Origin: Methanoregula sp.
Lineage (GTDB): Archaea > Halobacteriota > Methanomicrobia > Methanomicrobiales > Methanospirillaceae
DNA: 6,244 nt
NCBI GenBank assembly: GCA_013331015.1
Contig: DUHF01000128.1
Location: forward strand, 2,019-8,262
Reading direction: 5' to 3'
Shown here: piece after piece, positions 1 through 5,057 of the stretch
Layout: each line of letters starts with the position of its first letter
Position numbering within the stretch: the stretch's first letter is position 1
Position numbers and translations under genes: made by a program
The notes under the pieces: model-generated
What the model saw: only the letters and a program-made list of their open reading frames with translations
The model's database searches: none
Told to the model about the DNA's origin: nothing

Positions 1-486
1 CTGGCCCTTGTCAATCTCTTCCTTGTGGACCGTATCCGGGTCAACGTCGTACTTCTCCTTGATCATCTTGCGGGCAAGGACCGGGCTGACCGACCCGCCG
101 CAGTTGACCCCGATCATGATGACGTTGTCGAGATTAATCTGCTTGCGCTTGGCAAGTTCATAGAATCCCATCGCATCGCAGCCCTTGACAGTCACACCGA
201 TCTTCTTGTCCTTTGCGCCATCAAGGTACTTCTTGACGAGCTTGGGCAGGAGGAGGGTTCCGCAGTGGAGCGAGCCGGCGGTCTTGGGGATGTCGGCCGG
301 GTCGGTGATAACGACCGGGACGGCATCGTAGAGGTCGGCGCCCTTCGTTACTGCAAGGACCGCATCGACCATCTTGGACTCGAGCGCGTACTTCCAGAGC
401 GCGGTGACGGCGCCACCGAGTTCTGCCTTCTTCTGGATCTCCGCGTCGTTGGTCCACGCGTAGAGCATATCGCCTTTCTTGGTCAT
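1..486 (-). CDS. fdhB: F420-dependent formate dehydrogenase beta subunit, N-terminal part (runs off the left edge)
   Basis: This is the first 162 codons of the beta subunit of cytoplasmic formate dehydrogenase. In methanogens FdhB carries FAD and iron-sulfur clusters and passes electrons from the FdhA active site to coenzyme F420, or to heterodisulfide reductase complexes. The visible protein begins MTKKGDMLYAWTNDAEIQKK and continues with GGAVTALWKYALE, a GSLHCGTLLLPKL segment, VGVT-like KKIGVTVKGCDAMGFYELAKR and MIGVNCGGS. These match the N-terminal domain of the FrhB/FdhB family, with conserved cysteines in HCG, KGCD and NCGG. The ATG lies one base after the fdhA stop codon and is preceded by AAGGTGG (493-499) with a six-base gap, so the pair is one operon with coupled translation. 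The C-terminal ferredoxin-like cluster region lies outside the window. Identification rests on recognised family motifs and on the fdhA neighbour. Confidence 0.93.
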   Translation of the reverse strand, partial: MTKKGDMLYAWTNDAEIQKKAELGGAVTALWKYALESKMVDAVLAVTKGADLYDAVPVVITDPADIPKTAGSLHCGTLLLPKLVKKYLDGAKDKKIGVTVKGCDAMGFYELAKRKQINLDNVIMIGVNCGGSVSPVLARKMIKEKYDVDPDTVHKEEIDKGQ

Positions 487-487
487 G

Positions 488-2548
488 TTATGCCACCTTC
501 TCAACCTTGACGGCACAGTGTTTCAGCTCGGGCATCTTGGACATCGGGTCAAGCGCCGTGTTGGTCAGGTTGTTGACACCTTCGTTAAAGTGCATCGTCA
601 TGTAGAGTACTTTCGGGGCAACGTCATCGGTCACGCGGGCGGTGGTGATGGTCTCGCCACGGCGGCTCGTGATCTTAATCTTCTCGTGCTGCCTGATACC
701 CAGTTCCTTTGCATCCTCGGTGTTGATCTGGACGTAGGACTCGGGCACTTCGCGGTGAAGGTCTTCGCACCGGTCGGTCTGGGTCCGGGAGTGGTAGTGG
801 AAGATGAGACGGCCGGTCATCATGGTGTACGGGTATTCGGCGTCGGCGACTTCCGCGGGCGGGCGATATTCGAGGCCGAACATGGTGCCCTTACCATCTG
901 CTGCGGAGAATTTTCCGCAGTGGAGGATCGGGGTGCCGGGGTGCTCCTCGGTCGGGCAGGGCCAGTGGACGGACTCGGGCTTCTCCATCTTCTCGTAAGT
1001 CACACCGAACATGCTCGGCGTGCAGGCCCGCATGTCGTCCCAGACCTCCTTTGCGGACGTCCAGTCAAAGCCCTTGAGACCCATCTTCTTCGCGAGCATG
1101 CCAATGATCTCCCAGTCGTACTTCGATTCGCCGGGACCATCAACGGCCTTCCTCACGCGGTTGACACGGCGTTCACCGCTGGTGAACGTGCCGTCCTTCT
1201 CGGCAAAGCAGGTGCCGGGCAGGACAACGTCCGCGTACTGGCAGCTCTCGGTCCAGTAGATGTCCTGGATGACAAGGAAATCGAGTTTGCCGAGCGAGCG
1301 CTTGACATGGTTCGAATCGGGGTAGGTGACGACCGGGTTCAGGCCGAGGATGTACATCGCCTTGATGACATCCCCGCAGTCGTTGATCTGCTCGGTCAGG
1401 GTAGAGCCATACCAGTCGGGCAGGGAACCGTCTTTCACGCCCCATGCCTTCTCCATCCTGGCACGGTTCGCGGCATCCTCGCACTTCTGGTAGCCGGAGT
1501 AGACATTCGGGTATGCACCCATATCGCAGGCGCCCTGCACGTTGTTCTGGCCACGGAGCGGGTTGACACCCACACCCGGGCGGCCGACATTGCCGGTCAG
1601 GAGGGCAAGGTTGCCCATTGAGCGGACGTTGTCGGTACCGGTGGTCAGTTCGGTGATGCCGAGGCAGTAGATGATGACGGCGTTCTTTGCCTTTGCGTAC
1701 TGCAGAGCGATGTCTTTTACCGTTTCCTGCGGGACACCGTGGATCCTGGTGGCGTCGGCATACTTCTCGGCCATCATCTTGAGATCGTCGAAGCCTTTCG
1801 TGCGCTCCTTAATGAACTCCTTGTCCTCGAGGCCCTCCCTGATGATGTAGTACATCATGTTGTTGGCAAGCGCGATGTGGGTTGACGGGGTGAACCGGAC
1901 CCACGTGTCGGCGAGCCTTGCGGTTGCACTGTAGCGGGGGTCGACGACGATTATCGGGGTGCCTTTCTTCTTTGCCTGCATGACGCGGCGTGCGGCAAGC
2001 GGGTGGGCCTCGACAGCATTGCTCCCCCACATGACAATGAGGTCGGAGTTCAGGACGTCCTCGAACGGGTTCGTGGCTGCACCGGAGCCAAACGAGAGCG
2101 AGAGACCGGCTACGGACGGGCCGTGGCAGATCCGGGCGCAGTTGTCCACGTTGTTGGTCTGGAACGCGACCCGCGCCCACTTCTGCAGGGCGTAGCAGTC
2201 CTCGTTCACGGTCCGGCAGGAGGTCTGGAACCCGAGGGCCCTCGCACCGTTCTTGTCCGATATCTCCGTGAACTTCTTCGTGATGAGGTCGATCGCCTCA
2301 TCCCAGGTAGCCTTCTCGAACTTGTCCCCCTTCTTGATCAGGGGGTGGGTCAGCCGGTCGGGGTGCTGGACTGCTTCCCAGCAGGTTGCACCCTTGGGGC
2401 AGAGTTTGCCTTCATTGATCGGGCTCCTCTTGTACGGTTCGACACCGACCAGTTTCCCGTCATTGACCACAAGATTCAGGGTACACCCGACCCCGCAGTA
2501 CGGACAGGTTGTCGGTACATACTTAAGAGTACTCTTGATTGCTTCCAT
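488..2548 (-). CDS. fdhA: Formate dehydrogenase alpha (catalytic) subunit, Mo/W-bis-pterin, cysteine form
   Basis: This 686-residue protein oxidises formate to CO2 at a molybdenum or tungsten bis-pterin site in the cytoplasm and passes electrons through a [4Fe-4S] cluster to FdhB. The cluster motif is C15-x2-C18-x3-C22 with C50, followed by the family lysine K52 in LCPKG. The metal ligand motif reads ARICHGPS, so C141 occupies the place of selenocysteine in E. coli FdhH and H142 follows it. GVNPLRGQNNVQGACDMG contains the arginine that binds formate in relatives. ADVVLPGTCFAEKDGTFTSGE is the usual mid-protein signature. From about residue 565 the pterin-dinucleotide-binding domain (MMTGRLIFHYHSRTQT, then HFNEG and LTNTALDP) runs to the end. 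The length is typical of methanogen FdhA. GGTGAT five bases before the ATG supports the start. Nothing appears truncated. Mo versus W cannot be told from sequence. Confidence 0.97.
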   Translation of the reverse strand: MEAIKSTLKYVPTTCPYCGVGCTLNLVVNDGKLVGVEPYKRSPINEGKLCPKGATCWEAVQHPDRLTHPLIKKGDKFEKATWDEAIDLITKKFTEISDKNGARALGFQTSCRTVNEDCYALQKWARVAFQTNNVDNCARICHGPSVAGLSLSFGSGAATNPFEDVLNSDLIVMWGSNAVEAHPLAARRVMQAKKKGTPIIVVDPRYSATARLADTWVRFTPSTHIALANNMMYYIIREGLEDKEFIKERTKGFDDLKMMAEKYADATRIHGVPQETVKDIALQYAKAKNAVIIYCLGITELTTGTDNVRSMGNLALLTGNVGRPGVGVNPLRGQNNVQGACDMGAYPNVYSGYQKCEDAANRARMEKAWGVKDGSLPDWYGSTLTEQINDCGDVIKAMYILGLNPVVTYPDSNHVKRSLGKLDFLVIQDIYWTESCQYADVVLPGTCFAEKDGTFTSGERRVNRVRKAVDGPGESKYDWEIIGMLAKKMGLKGFDWTSAKEVWDDMRACTPSMFGVTYEKMEKPESVHWPCPTEEHPGTPILHCGKFSAADGKGTMFGLEYRPPAEVADAEYPYTMMTGRLIFHYHSRTQTDRCEDLHREVPESYVQINTEDAKELGIRQHEKIKITSRRGETITTARVTDDVAPKVLYMTMHFNEGVNNLTNTALDPMSKMPELKHCAVKVEKVA

Positions 2549-2553
2549 CGTCT

Positions 2554-2559
2554 ATCACC
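2554..2559 (-). promoter_or_regulatory. Ribosome binding site of fdhA
   Basis: Read on the minus strand, GGTGAT sits five bases before the fdhA ATG. It is a six-base match to the archaeal anti-Shine-Dalgarno tail (AUCACC), so it fixes the start at 2548. Confidence 0.75.
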
Positions 2560-2630
2560 AAAATTTTTTCAGGCACCCGTATCCAAAAACGGCGGGGAAC
2601 CTGCACACACCTCTTTTTAGTAGTGTTCCG

Positions 2631-2654
2631 GCAAAATTTGTTAATTAATTTTGC
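2631..2654. promoter_or_regulatory. Operator-like inverted repeat upstream of fdhA
   Basis: GCAAAATT (2631-2638) is repeated inverted as AATTTTGC (2647-2654), with perfect eight-base arms around an eight-base spacer that is itself AT-rich and partly palindromic (TTAATTAA, 2641-2648). It lies 25-48 bases downstream of the fdhA TATA-like box, that is, over the expected transcription start. A repressor dimer bound there would block initiation. No regulator is encoded nearby that I can tie to it. The sequence symmetry is seen directly; the operator role is inferred. Confidence 0.45.
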
Positions 2655-2678
2655 TTGATTACTGATTTTTGTAAACAC

Positions 2679-2688
2679 TATATTTATA
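2679..2688 (-). promoter_or_regulatory. TATA-like box of the fdhAB operon
   Basis: On the minus strand this reads TATAAATATA, a very good archaeal TATA element. It predicts transcription starting roughly at 2650-2658 and so an fdhA leader of about 100 bases, long enough for post-transcriptional control. A weaker AT-rich alternative is AATTAATTAA at 2641-2650. Confidence 0.55.
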
Positions 2689-2704
2689 CGTTCTGAAAAT
2701 TCTC

Positions 2705-2712
2705 TTATATTT
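2705..2712 (+). promoter_or_regulatory. Possible TATA box of the zinc-ribbon gene
   Basis: TTATATTT is the only clear TATA-like stretch on the plus strand ahead of the gene at 2832. It would start transcription near 2733 and give a leader of about 100 bases. It lies less than 20 bases from the divergent fdhA box at 2679-2688, so the two promoters would be close enough to influence each other. Confidence 0.35.
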
Positions 2713-2831
2713 GTGGATTATTTGGGGGTAAGGGAGGATTCTGGCATACCCAATATGCTGGATCAAGGCGATGGGGGATGTCCGGGGAGGGTTCCGCGCA
2801 GGAATCGATCCATTCATTCCAGGGAGTTTGC

Positions 2832-3389
2832 ATGAGGTTGCGCCCCATTCCCCCCATGCTGACCGAAGTTGTCCAGGCTGCACTCATGACCTGTGACGGA
2901 ACTGAGTTTTTTCCCGGGAAGATCTGCCAATTTTGCGGGGGCCCTTTGTCCGGCTATGATACGCGGACAAAGCGGTTCGCTCTCCTCCTTGATACTGAGG
3001 GTGATCGAACGGTCGGGGTCATCCTCCACCGGGGATACTGCCGGACGTGCGGGCGGACGATAATGCCAGAAGAGCCATTTTATCCTGGAACCAGGATCGG
3101 TTCTCCCGTCATTGACCTTTGCAAGGCTCTTTCAGTTTCACTATCCAGCGGACACGTTGCAGAAATGCTGAACAGGATGGGCGTGAAAGTCGATCGCTGG
3201 AGCGCCCGATCCTACTGCAACCTGCCCATTTCCCCGCCCCCGACCATTACAGCGTTTGGGATGCCGGTCCCGGTCTCCATCATTACCCTGTCTGCACTTT
3301 CAGGAGATCCCCGGGGGGTTGGTCGCATCAATGGCGATGAGGTGCTGACCGCATGCAATTATCCCTCGCGGTACCGGATTTCCCGTTGA
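2832..3389 (+). CDS. Zinc-ribbon and helix-turn-helix-like protein of unknown function
   Basis: I do not recognise a characterised function for this 185-residue protein. It begins MRLRPIPPMLTEVVQAALMT. Two CxxC pairs, C32/C35 in ICQFCGG and C70/C73 in YCRTCGR, make a four-cysteine zinc ribbon with a roughly 35-residue insert. A helical segment at about 89-130 (IGSPVIDLCKALSVSLSSGH to GVKVDRWSARSYC) has the spacing of a helix-turn-helix and recalls the zinc-ribbon plus HTH start of some transposases. No DDE catalytic domain follows. The last 50 residues are unassigned. I chose the ATG at 2832 because AGGGAG (2821-2826) sits five bases ahead; an in-frame ATG at 2778 would add 18 unconvincing residues. 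A hairpin terminator follows at 3416. A DNA-binding role is possible but inferred. I believe similar proteins occur as families in Methanomicrobiales, from memory only. Confidence 0.72.
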   Translation: MRLRPIPPMLTEVVQAALMTCDGTEFFPGKICQFCGGPLSGYDTRTKRFALLLDTEGDRTVGVILHRGYCRTCGRTIMPEEPFYPGTRIGSPVIDLCKALSVSLSSGHVAEMLNRMGVKVDRWSARSYCNLPISPPPTITAFGMPVPVSIITLSALSGDPRGVGRINGDEVLTACNYPSRYRISR

Positions 3390-3415
3390 TCCTGCCGGTT
3401 TTTCCAGCAGCGGGT

Positions 3416-3438
3416 TCATCCATCGGGATGATTTTTTT
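3416..3438 (+). terminator. Hairpin plus T-run terminator of the zinc-ribbon gene
   Basis: TCATCC (3416-3421) and GGATGA (3426-3431) pair perfectly across the loop ATCG and are followed at once by seven Ts. This is the bacterial intrinsic pattern; in archaea the T-run alone often suffices. It lies 27 bases after the stop codon. Confidence 0.65.
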
Positions 3439-3481
3439 GTAATTTTCCTGTTTATTAAATCAGATTACTTTTCATAACATG

Positions 3482-3490
3482 TTTATCATA
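3482..3490 (+). promoter_or_regulatory. TATA-like box of the FmdE-like gene, probably giving a leaderless mRNA
   Basis: TTTATCATA is centred about 24 bases before the ATG at 3510, the usual distance from an archaeal TATA box to the transcription start. No Shine-Dalgarno sequence is present between it and the ATG (AAAACCAATCCCC), so the message may begin at or next to the start codon. A second AT-rich candidate is TTTATTAAAT at 3451-3460. Confidence 0.5.
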
Positions 3491-3509
3491 TTAAAAAAAA
3501 CCAATCCCC

Positions 3510-4148
3510 ATGCAAATTATCCAGCCTGAAGAGGCATCCGGGGAACTCATCAAAAGTATGGAAAGAGGCGGAGTTAATCCCCGCCTGCAACTGGAGATTT
3601 TGAAGTTAGCTGATTTCCACACCTACCCTGCGCCGGGCGTCCTGATCGGGGCATTCATGGTAGACTATGCAATGGATCTGCTCGGGGCTAAAAAAGGCCA
3701 GAAACTCTATGGGGTCTGCGAAACCCCCAAATGTCTTCCCGATGCCCTGCAGGTTCTGGCCCACATCACGATTGGGAACAACCGGCTCAAGGTTGTGCCC
3801 ATCGGAAAATTTGCAATCACCATGAACCCCGCCTCGGAGGGGCCGACCACCGATGCCGTGCGGGTGTATGTGGATCTTAAGAAATTGAAACGATATCCCA
3901 CCGTCGATACCTGGTATGCCAACAGTCCGGCATTTGACAAGAAGACGATGAAGGGCAAGCTCTTTGATGAGATCTTCAGTGCCGGCCGGAGTATCCTTTC
4001 CTGTGAAAAAGTCCGTGTCCCGGTTAAGAAGAGATCGAAATGGGTGTCAGTCACCTGCCCCTGTTGCGGCGAGACGGTCCCTGATTACCTTATCGAAGGC
4101 GATCACTGCGGCGCGTGCGGCTCGCTGAAATATTACGAGAGAATTTGA
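3510..4148 (+). CDS. FmdE-family protein with C-terminal zinc ribbon, stand-alone
   Basis: This 212-residue protein matches the FmdE family (named after subunit E of molybdenum formylmethanofuran dehydrogenase). The family core starts at FHTYPAPGVLIGAFMVDYAM (36-55), where many members have an HGHxCPG motif. It continues with VCETPKCLPDALQVLAHITI (69-88), in which C70, C75 and D78 fit the usual C-x-D-A-I-Q pattern, then a GKFAITM strand (98-104) and VRVYVDL. The C-terminus carries C183/C186 and C200/C203 (CPCCG, then CGACG), a compact zinc ribbon. His37 is kept, but the second histidine and the cysteine of HGHxCPG are replaced by Y39 and A41, so metal binding or chemistry at that site may differ. 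It is not next to other fwd/fmd genes. The role is unknown; a function in C1 or Mo/W enzyme assembly is only a guess. The promoter suggests a leaderless message. Confidence 0.82.
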   Translation: MQIIQPEEASGELIKSMERGGVNPRLQLEILKLADFHTYPAPGVLIGAFMVDYAMDLLGAKKGQKLYGVCETPKCLPDALQVLAHITIGNNRLKVVPIGKFAITMNPASEGPTTDAVRVYVDLKKLKRYPTVDTWYANSPAFDKKTMKGKLFDEIFSAGRSILSCEKVRVPVKKRSKWVSVTCPCCGETVPDYLIEGDHCGACGSLKYYERI

Positions 4149-4149
4149 T

Positions 4150-4191
4150 CCTGGATGAACCGGTTCATTCAGGCCGGTACTGATTTTTTTT
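4150..4191 (+). terminator. Long palindrome plus T8 terminator of the FmdE-like gene
   Basis: CCTGGATGAACC (4150-4161) pairs with GGTTCATTCAGG (4162-4173), twelve pairs including one G-T, beginning two bases after the stop codon. Eight Ts follow at 4184-4191. An alternative shorter stem, ACCGG (4159-4163) with CCGGT (4174-4178), brings the hairpin nearer to the T-run. Confidence 0.6.
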
Positions 4192-4207
4192 AATTACCCT
4201 TTACCCC

Positions 4208-4251
4208 AAAAAACACCTTCAGATCTATAACGATTGTAAAAACAGGAAAAA
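4208..4251 (-). terminator. T-rich termination region of the minus-strand gene at 4262
   Basis: On the minus strand, past the stop of the 4262-4675 gene, there are two runs of five Ts (4247-4251, 4238-4242) and one of six (4208-4213). Successive T-runs without a stable hairpin are the usual archaeal terminator. It faces the plus-strand terminator, so this is a convergent gap. Confidence 0.4.
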
Positions 4252-4261
4252 TGTGAGGGTA

Positions 4262-4675
4262 TCAGGCCGCAGCCTTTGCCTCTTCCTCTTTTCGCACGGG
4301 TTTTTTCACCCACACCAGTTCCTTACCCTCGAATGCAAATGAGTGCATCGATAACAAGGAAATCCCCTGCGGCACGGATTTCGGGCTGGCATTTGCCGGA
4401 ACCATGACGGCATATGAACTCCGTGTCAGCGTCCCGTCGCGTGTCGGTTCTGGCGTGCGCAGCTCTTCCAGTTGTGCTGCAGAAACGTCCTTTGCAAACG
4501 TGACCAGAATTTTTTTGCATTCGCGGTGGCCGTCAACGCGACGTTCCAGGACGGCAATACGATCGTACCCGTTACCGGTAGTGCGACTGGTTATCTTCCA
4601 GCCGTCGTAACTGGAATAGATAGAGGTGATCTCCTTTGACACGAAGTCATGCATGATGTCTGAACTGAATCCCAT
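4262..4675 (-). CDS. Uncharacterised 137-residue protein
   Basis: I do not recognise a named family. The protein begins MGFSSDIMHDFVSKEITSIY and has a mixed strand/helix pattern: DGWKITSRTTGNGYDRIAVL (about 25-44), then a strand KKILVTFAKDVSA, a helix around QLEEL, DGTLTRSSYAVMVPANA, and a GISLLSMHSFAFEGKELVWV block near the end. It finishes in a charged, alanine-rich tail (KKPVRKEEEAKAAA). It has no cysteines, signal peptide or membrane segment. The alternation loosely recalls PD-(D/E)xK-type folds (GYDRIAVLERR, then KKILVTF), but I see no convincing catalytic set. I chose the ATG at 4675: a TTG at 4699 would extend it by eight residues but lies between the TATA-like box and the expected start of transcription. 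No Shine-Dalgarno site is evident, so a short leader or leaderless message is likely. It is transcribed alone and has an operator-like dyad over its promoter. Confidence 0.75.
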   Translation of the reverse strand: MGFSSDIMHDFVSKEITSIYSSYDGWKITSRTTGNGYDRIAVLERRVDGHRECKKILVTFAKDVSAAQLEELRTPEPTRDGTLTRSSYAVMVPANASPKSVPQGISLLSMHSFAFEGKELVWVKKPVRKEEEAKAAA

Positions 4676-4686
4676 ACTGATCAGAG

Positions 4687-4701
4687 TATTGTTCAACAAT
4701 A
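4687..4701. promoter_or_regulatory. 15-bp perfect dyad over the promoter of the 4262-4675 gene
   Basis: TATTGTT (4687-4693) and AACAATA (4695-4701) are perfect seven-base inverted arms around one central C. The dyad lies between the TATA-like box (4705-4713) and the expected transcription start near 4684, a classic repressor position. A second, one-mismatch copy is at 4842-4856. Confidence 0.5.
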
Positions 4702-4704
4702 GGG

Positions 4705-4713
4705 TAAATAAAA
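4705..4713 (-). promoter_or_regulatory. TATA-like box of the 4262-4675 gene
   Basis: On the minus strand this reads TTTTATTTA, centred about 34 bases before the ATG at 4675. It predicts a start near 4684 and a leader of about nine bases, which argues for the ATG at 4675 rather than the upstream TTG. Confidence 0.5.
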
Positions 4714-4742
4714 CAGGATGGTTAATTACTTGAGATTACCAC

Positions 4743-4813
4743 AAAAAAAATGATGGATATTTTCCGCATCGCCACGCAAGTATGATTATGTCCGGTTCCG
4801 GTCATCATTTTTT
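4743..4813. terminator. Inverted repeat with T-runs on both strands, possible bidirectional terminator
   Basis: AAAAAATGATG (4745-4755) is repeated inverted as CATCATTTTTT (4803-4813), a perfect eleven-base match around a 47-base spacer. Read on the plus strand the element ends in six Ts; on the minus strand it ends in eight Ts (A-run 4743-4750). It could stop minus-strand transcription from the 5058-5870 unit before the promoter of the 4262-4675 gene. The arms are AT-only except for the TGATG part, so stability is modest. Confidence 0.35.
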
Positions 4814-4841
4814 GCGGACCTGAACGCTGAATAGTAATAAT

Positions 4842-4856
4842 TTTTGTTTAACAATA
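4842..4856. promoter_or_regulatory. Second copy of the TATTGTT/AACAATA dyad
   Basis: TTTTGTT-T-AACAATA differs from the copy at 4687-4701 by one base in the left arm and by the central base, and the right arms are identical (also followed by G in both). The centres are 155 bases apart. TTAACAAG at 4865-4872 may be a further half-site. Two sites this far apart upstream of one gene would suit a looping or cooperative regulator, by inference. Confidence 0.35.
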
Positions 4857-4875
4857 GTCTTTTATTAACAAGAAA

Positions 4876-5006
4876 TTAATACTCTGGTGCCCAACAGAAC
4901 GGGCAGGTCAGGACTTCCGGTATCCTTTCAAGGGATATCCGGCAGTATGCCACGACGTCTGAACAACTGACCTATTTCTCACATCCCGGGCGCGGCCGCC
5001 AGTCAT
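4876..5006 (-). pseudogene. Possible tiny zinc-binding protein with a frame break (tentative)
   Basis: Two overlapping minus-strand frames sit just after the Mo-storage-like gene. Frame A starts at an ATG (5006) with a good Shine-Dalgarno site, AAGGTG at 5014-5019 with a seven-base gap, begins MTGGRARDVRNRSVVQ and stops at 4908. Frame B is open from 4971 to a TAA at 4876 and ends in LERIPEVLTCPFCWAPEY, with further cysteines in CSDVVAYC upstream; its only start is a GTG at 4953 without a ribosome site. Joining A to B needs a -1 shift near 4959-4968 and would give about 43 residues ending in a CxxC. It could be an inactivated gene, a frameshifted gene, a sequencing indel, or chance. The cysteine-rich, aromatic end is what makes it worth listing. 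Confidence 0.25.
4888..4973. other. Cluster of stem-loops of unknown function
   Basis: TGCCC/GGGCA (4888-4892, 4901-4905) forms a small hairpin. AGGTCAG (4905-4911) pairs with CTGACCT (4967-4973) and encloses a tighter hairpin in which CCGGTATCC (4917-4925) pairs with GGATA-T-CCGG (4933-4942), with one bulged base. The region is GC-richer than its surroundings. It could be a structured RNA on either strand, mRNA structure, or base composition. It overlaps the tentative tiny ORF and is not a tRNA. Confidence 0.25.
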
Positions 5007-5030
5007 CGTATCACACCTTATTGCGGCCGC
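4992..5030. repeat. Pair of GCGGCCGC palindromes
   Basis: The eight-base palindrome GCGGCCGC occurs at 4992-4999 and at 5023-5030 with 23 bases between. The copies are both direct and inverted repeats and could form an eight-pair GC stem. They lie 28-66 bases past the stop of the Mo-storage-like gene, so mRNA 3' end structure is one possible role. Confidence 0.4.
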
Positions 5031-5045
5031 AAACCGGCAATGATG

Positions 5046-5051
5046 AAAAAA
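5046..5051 (-). terminator. T-run after the Mo-storage-like gene
   Basis: Six Ts on the minus strand begin six bases after the TAA stop (5058-5060). This is the short T-run typical of archaeal 3' ends. It would be leaky if the tiny ORF downstream is co-transcribed. Confidence 0.4.
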
Positions 5052-5057
5052 GTGGGC

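Noticed and set aside
479..1621. 380-residue open frame on the plus strand opposite fdhA, and other long frames across 1-2548
   Set aside because: fdhA and fdhB on the minus strand are certain from their motifs. The opposite-strand frames are by-products of GC-rich codon use and have no recognisable domains.
2124..2129. Possible selenocysteine at the FdhA metal-ligand position
   Set aside because: The codon in ARICHGPS is TGC (cysteine), and the reading frame has no internal TGA, so no recoding is needed.
2778..2831. Upstream ATG at 2778 as start of the zinc-ribbon protein
   Set aside because: The 18 added residues look unordered and the ribosome-site match is weaker than AGGGAG ahead of 2832. 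I keep it as a possible alternative.
4722..4808. 28-codon minus-strand ORF (MMTGTGHNHTC, then a hydrophobic stretch)
   Set aside because: It lies wholly within the inverted repeat and A/T-runs; its hydrophobic part comes from the T-run, and there is no ribosome site.
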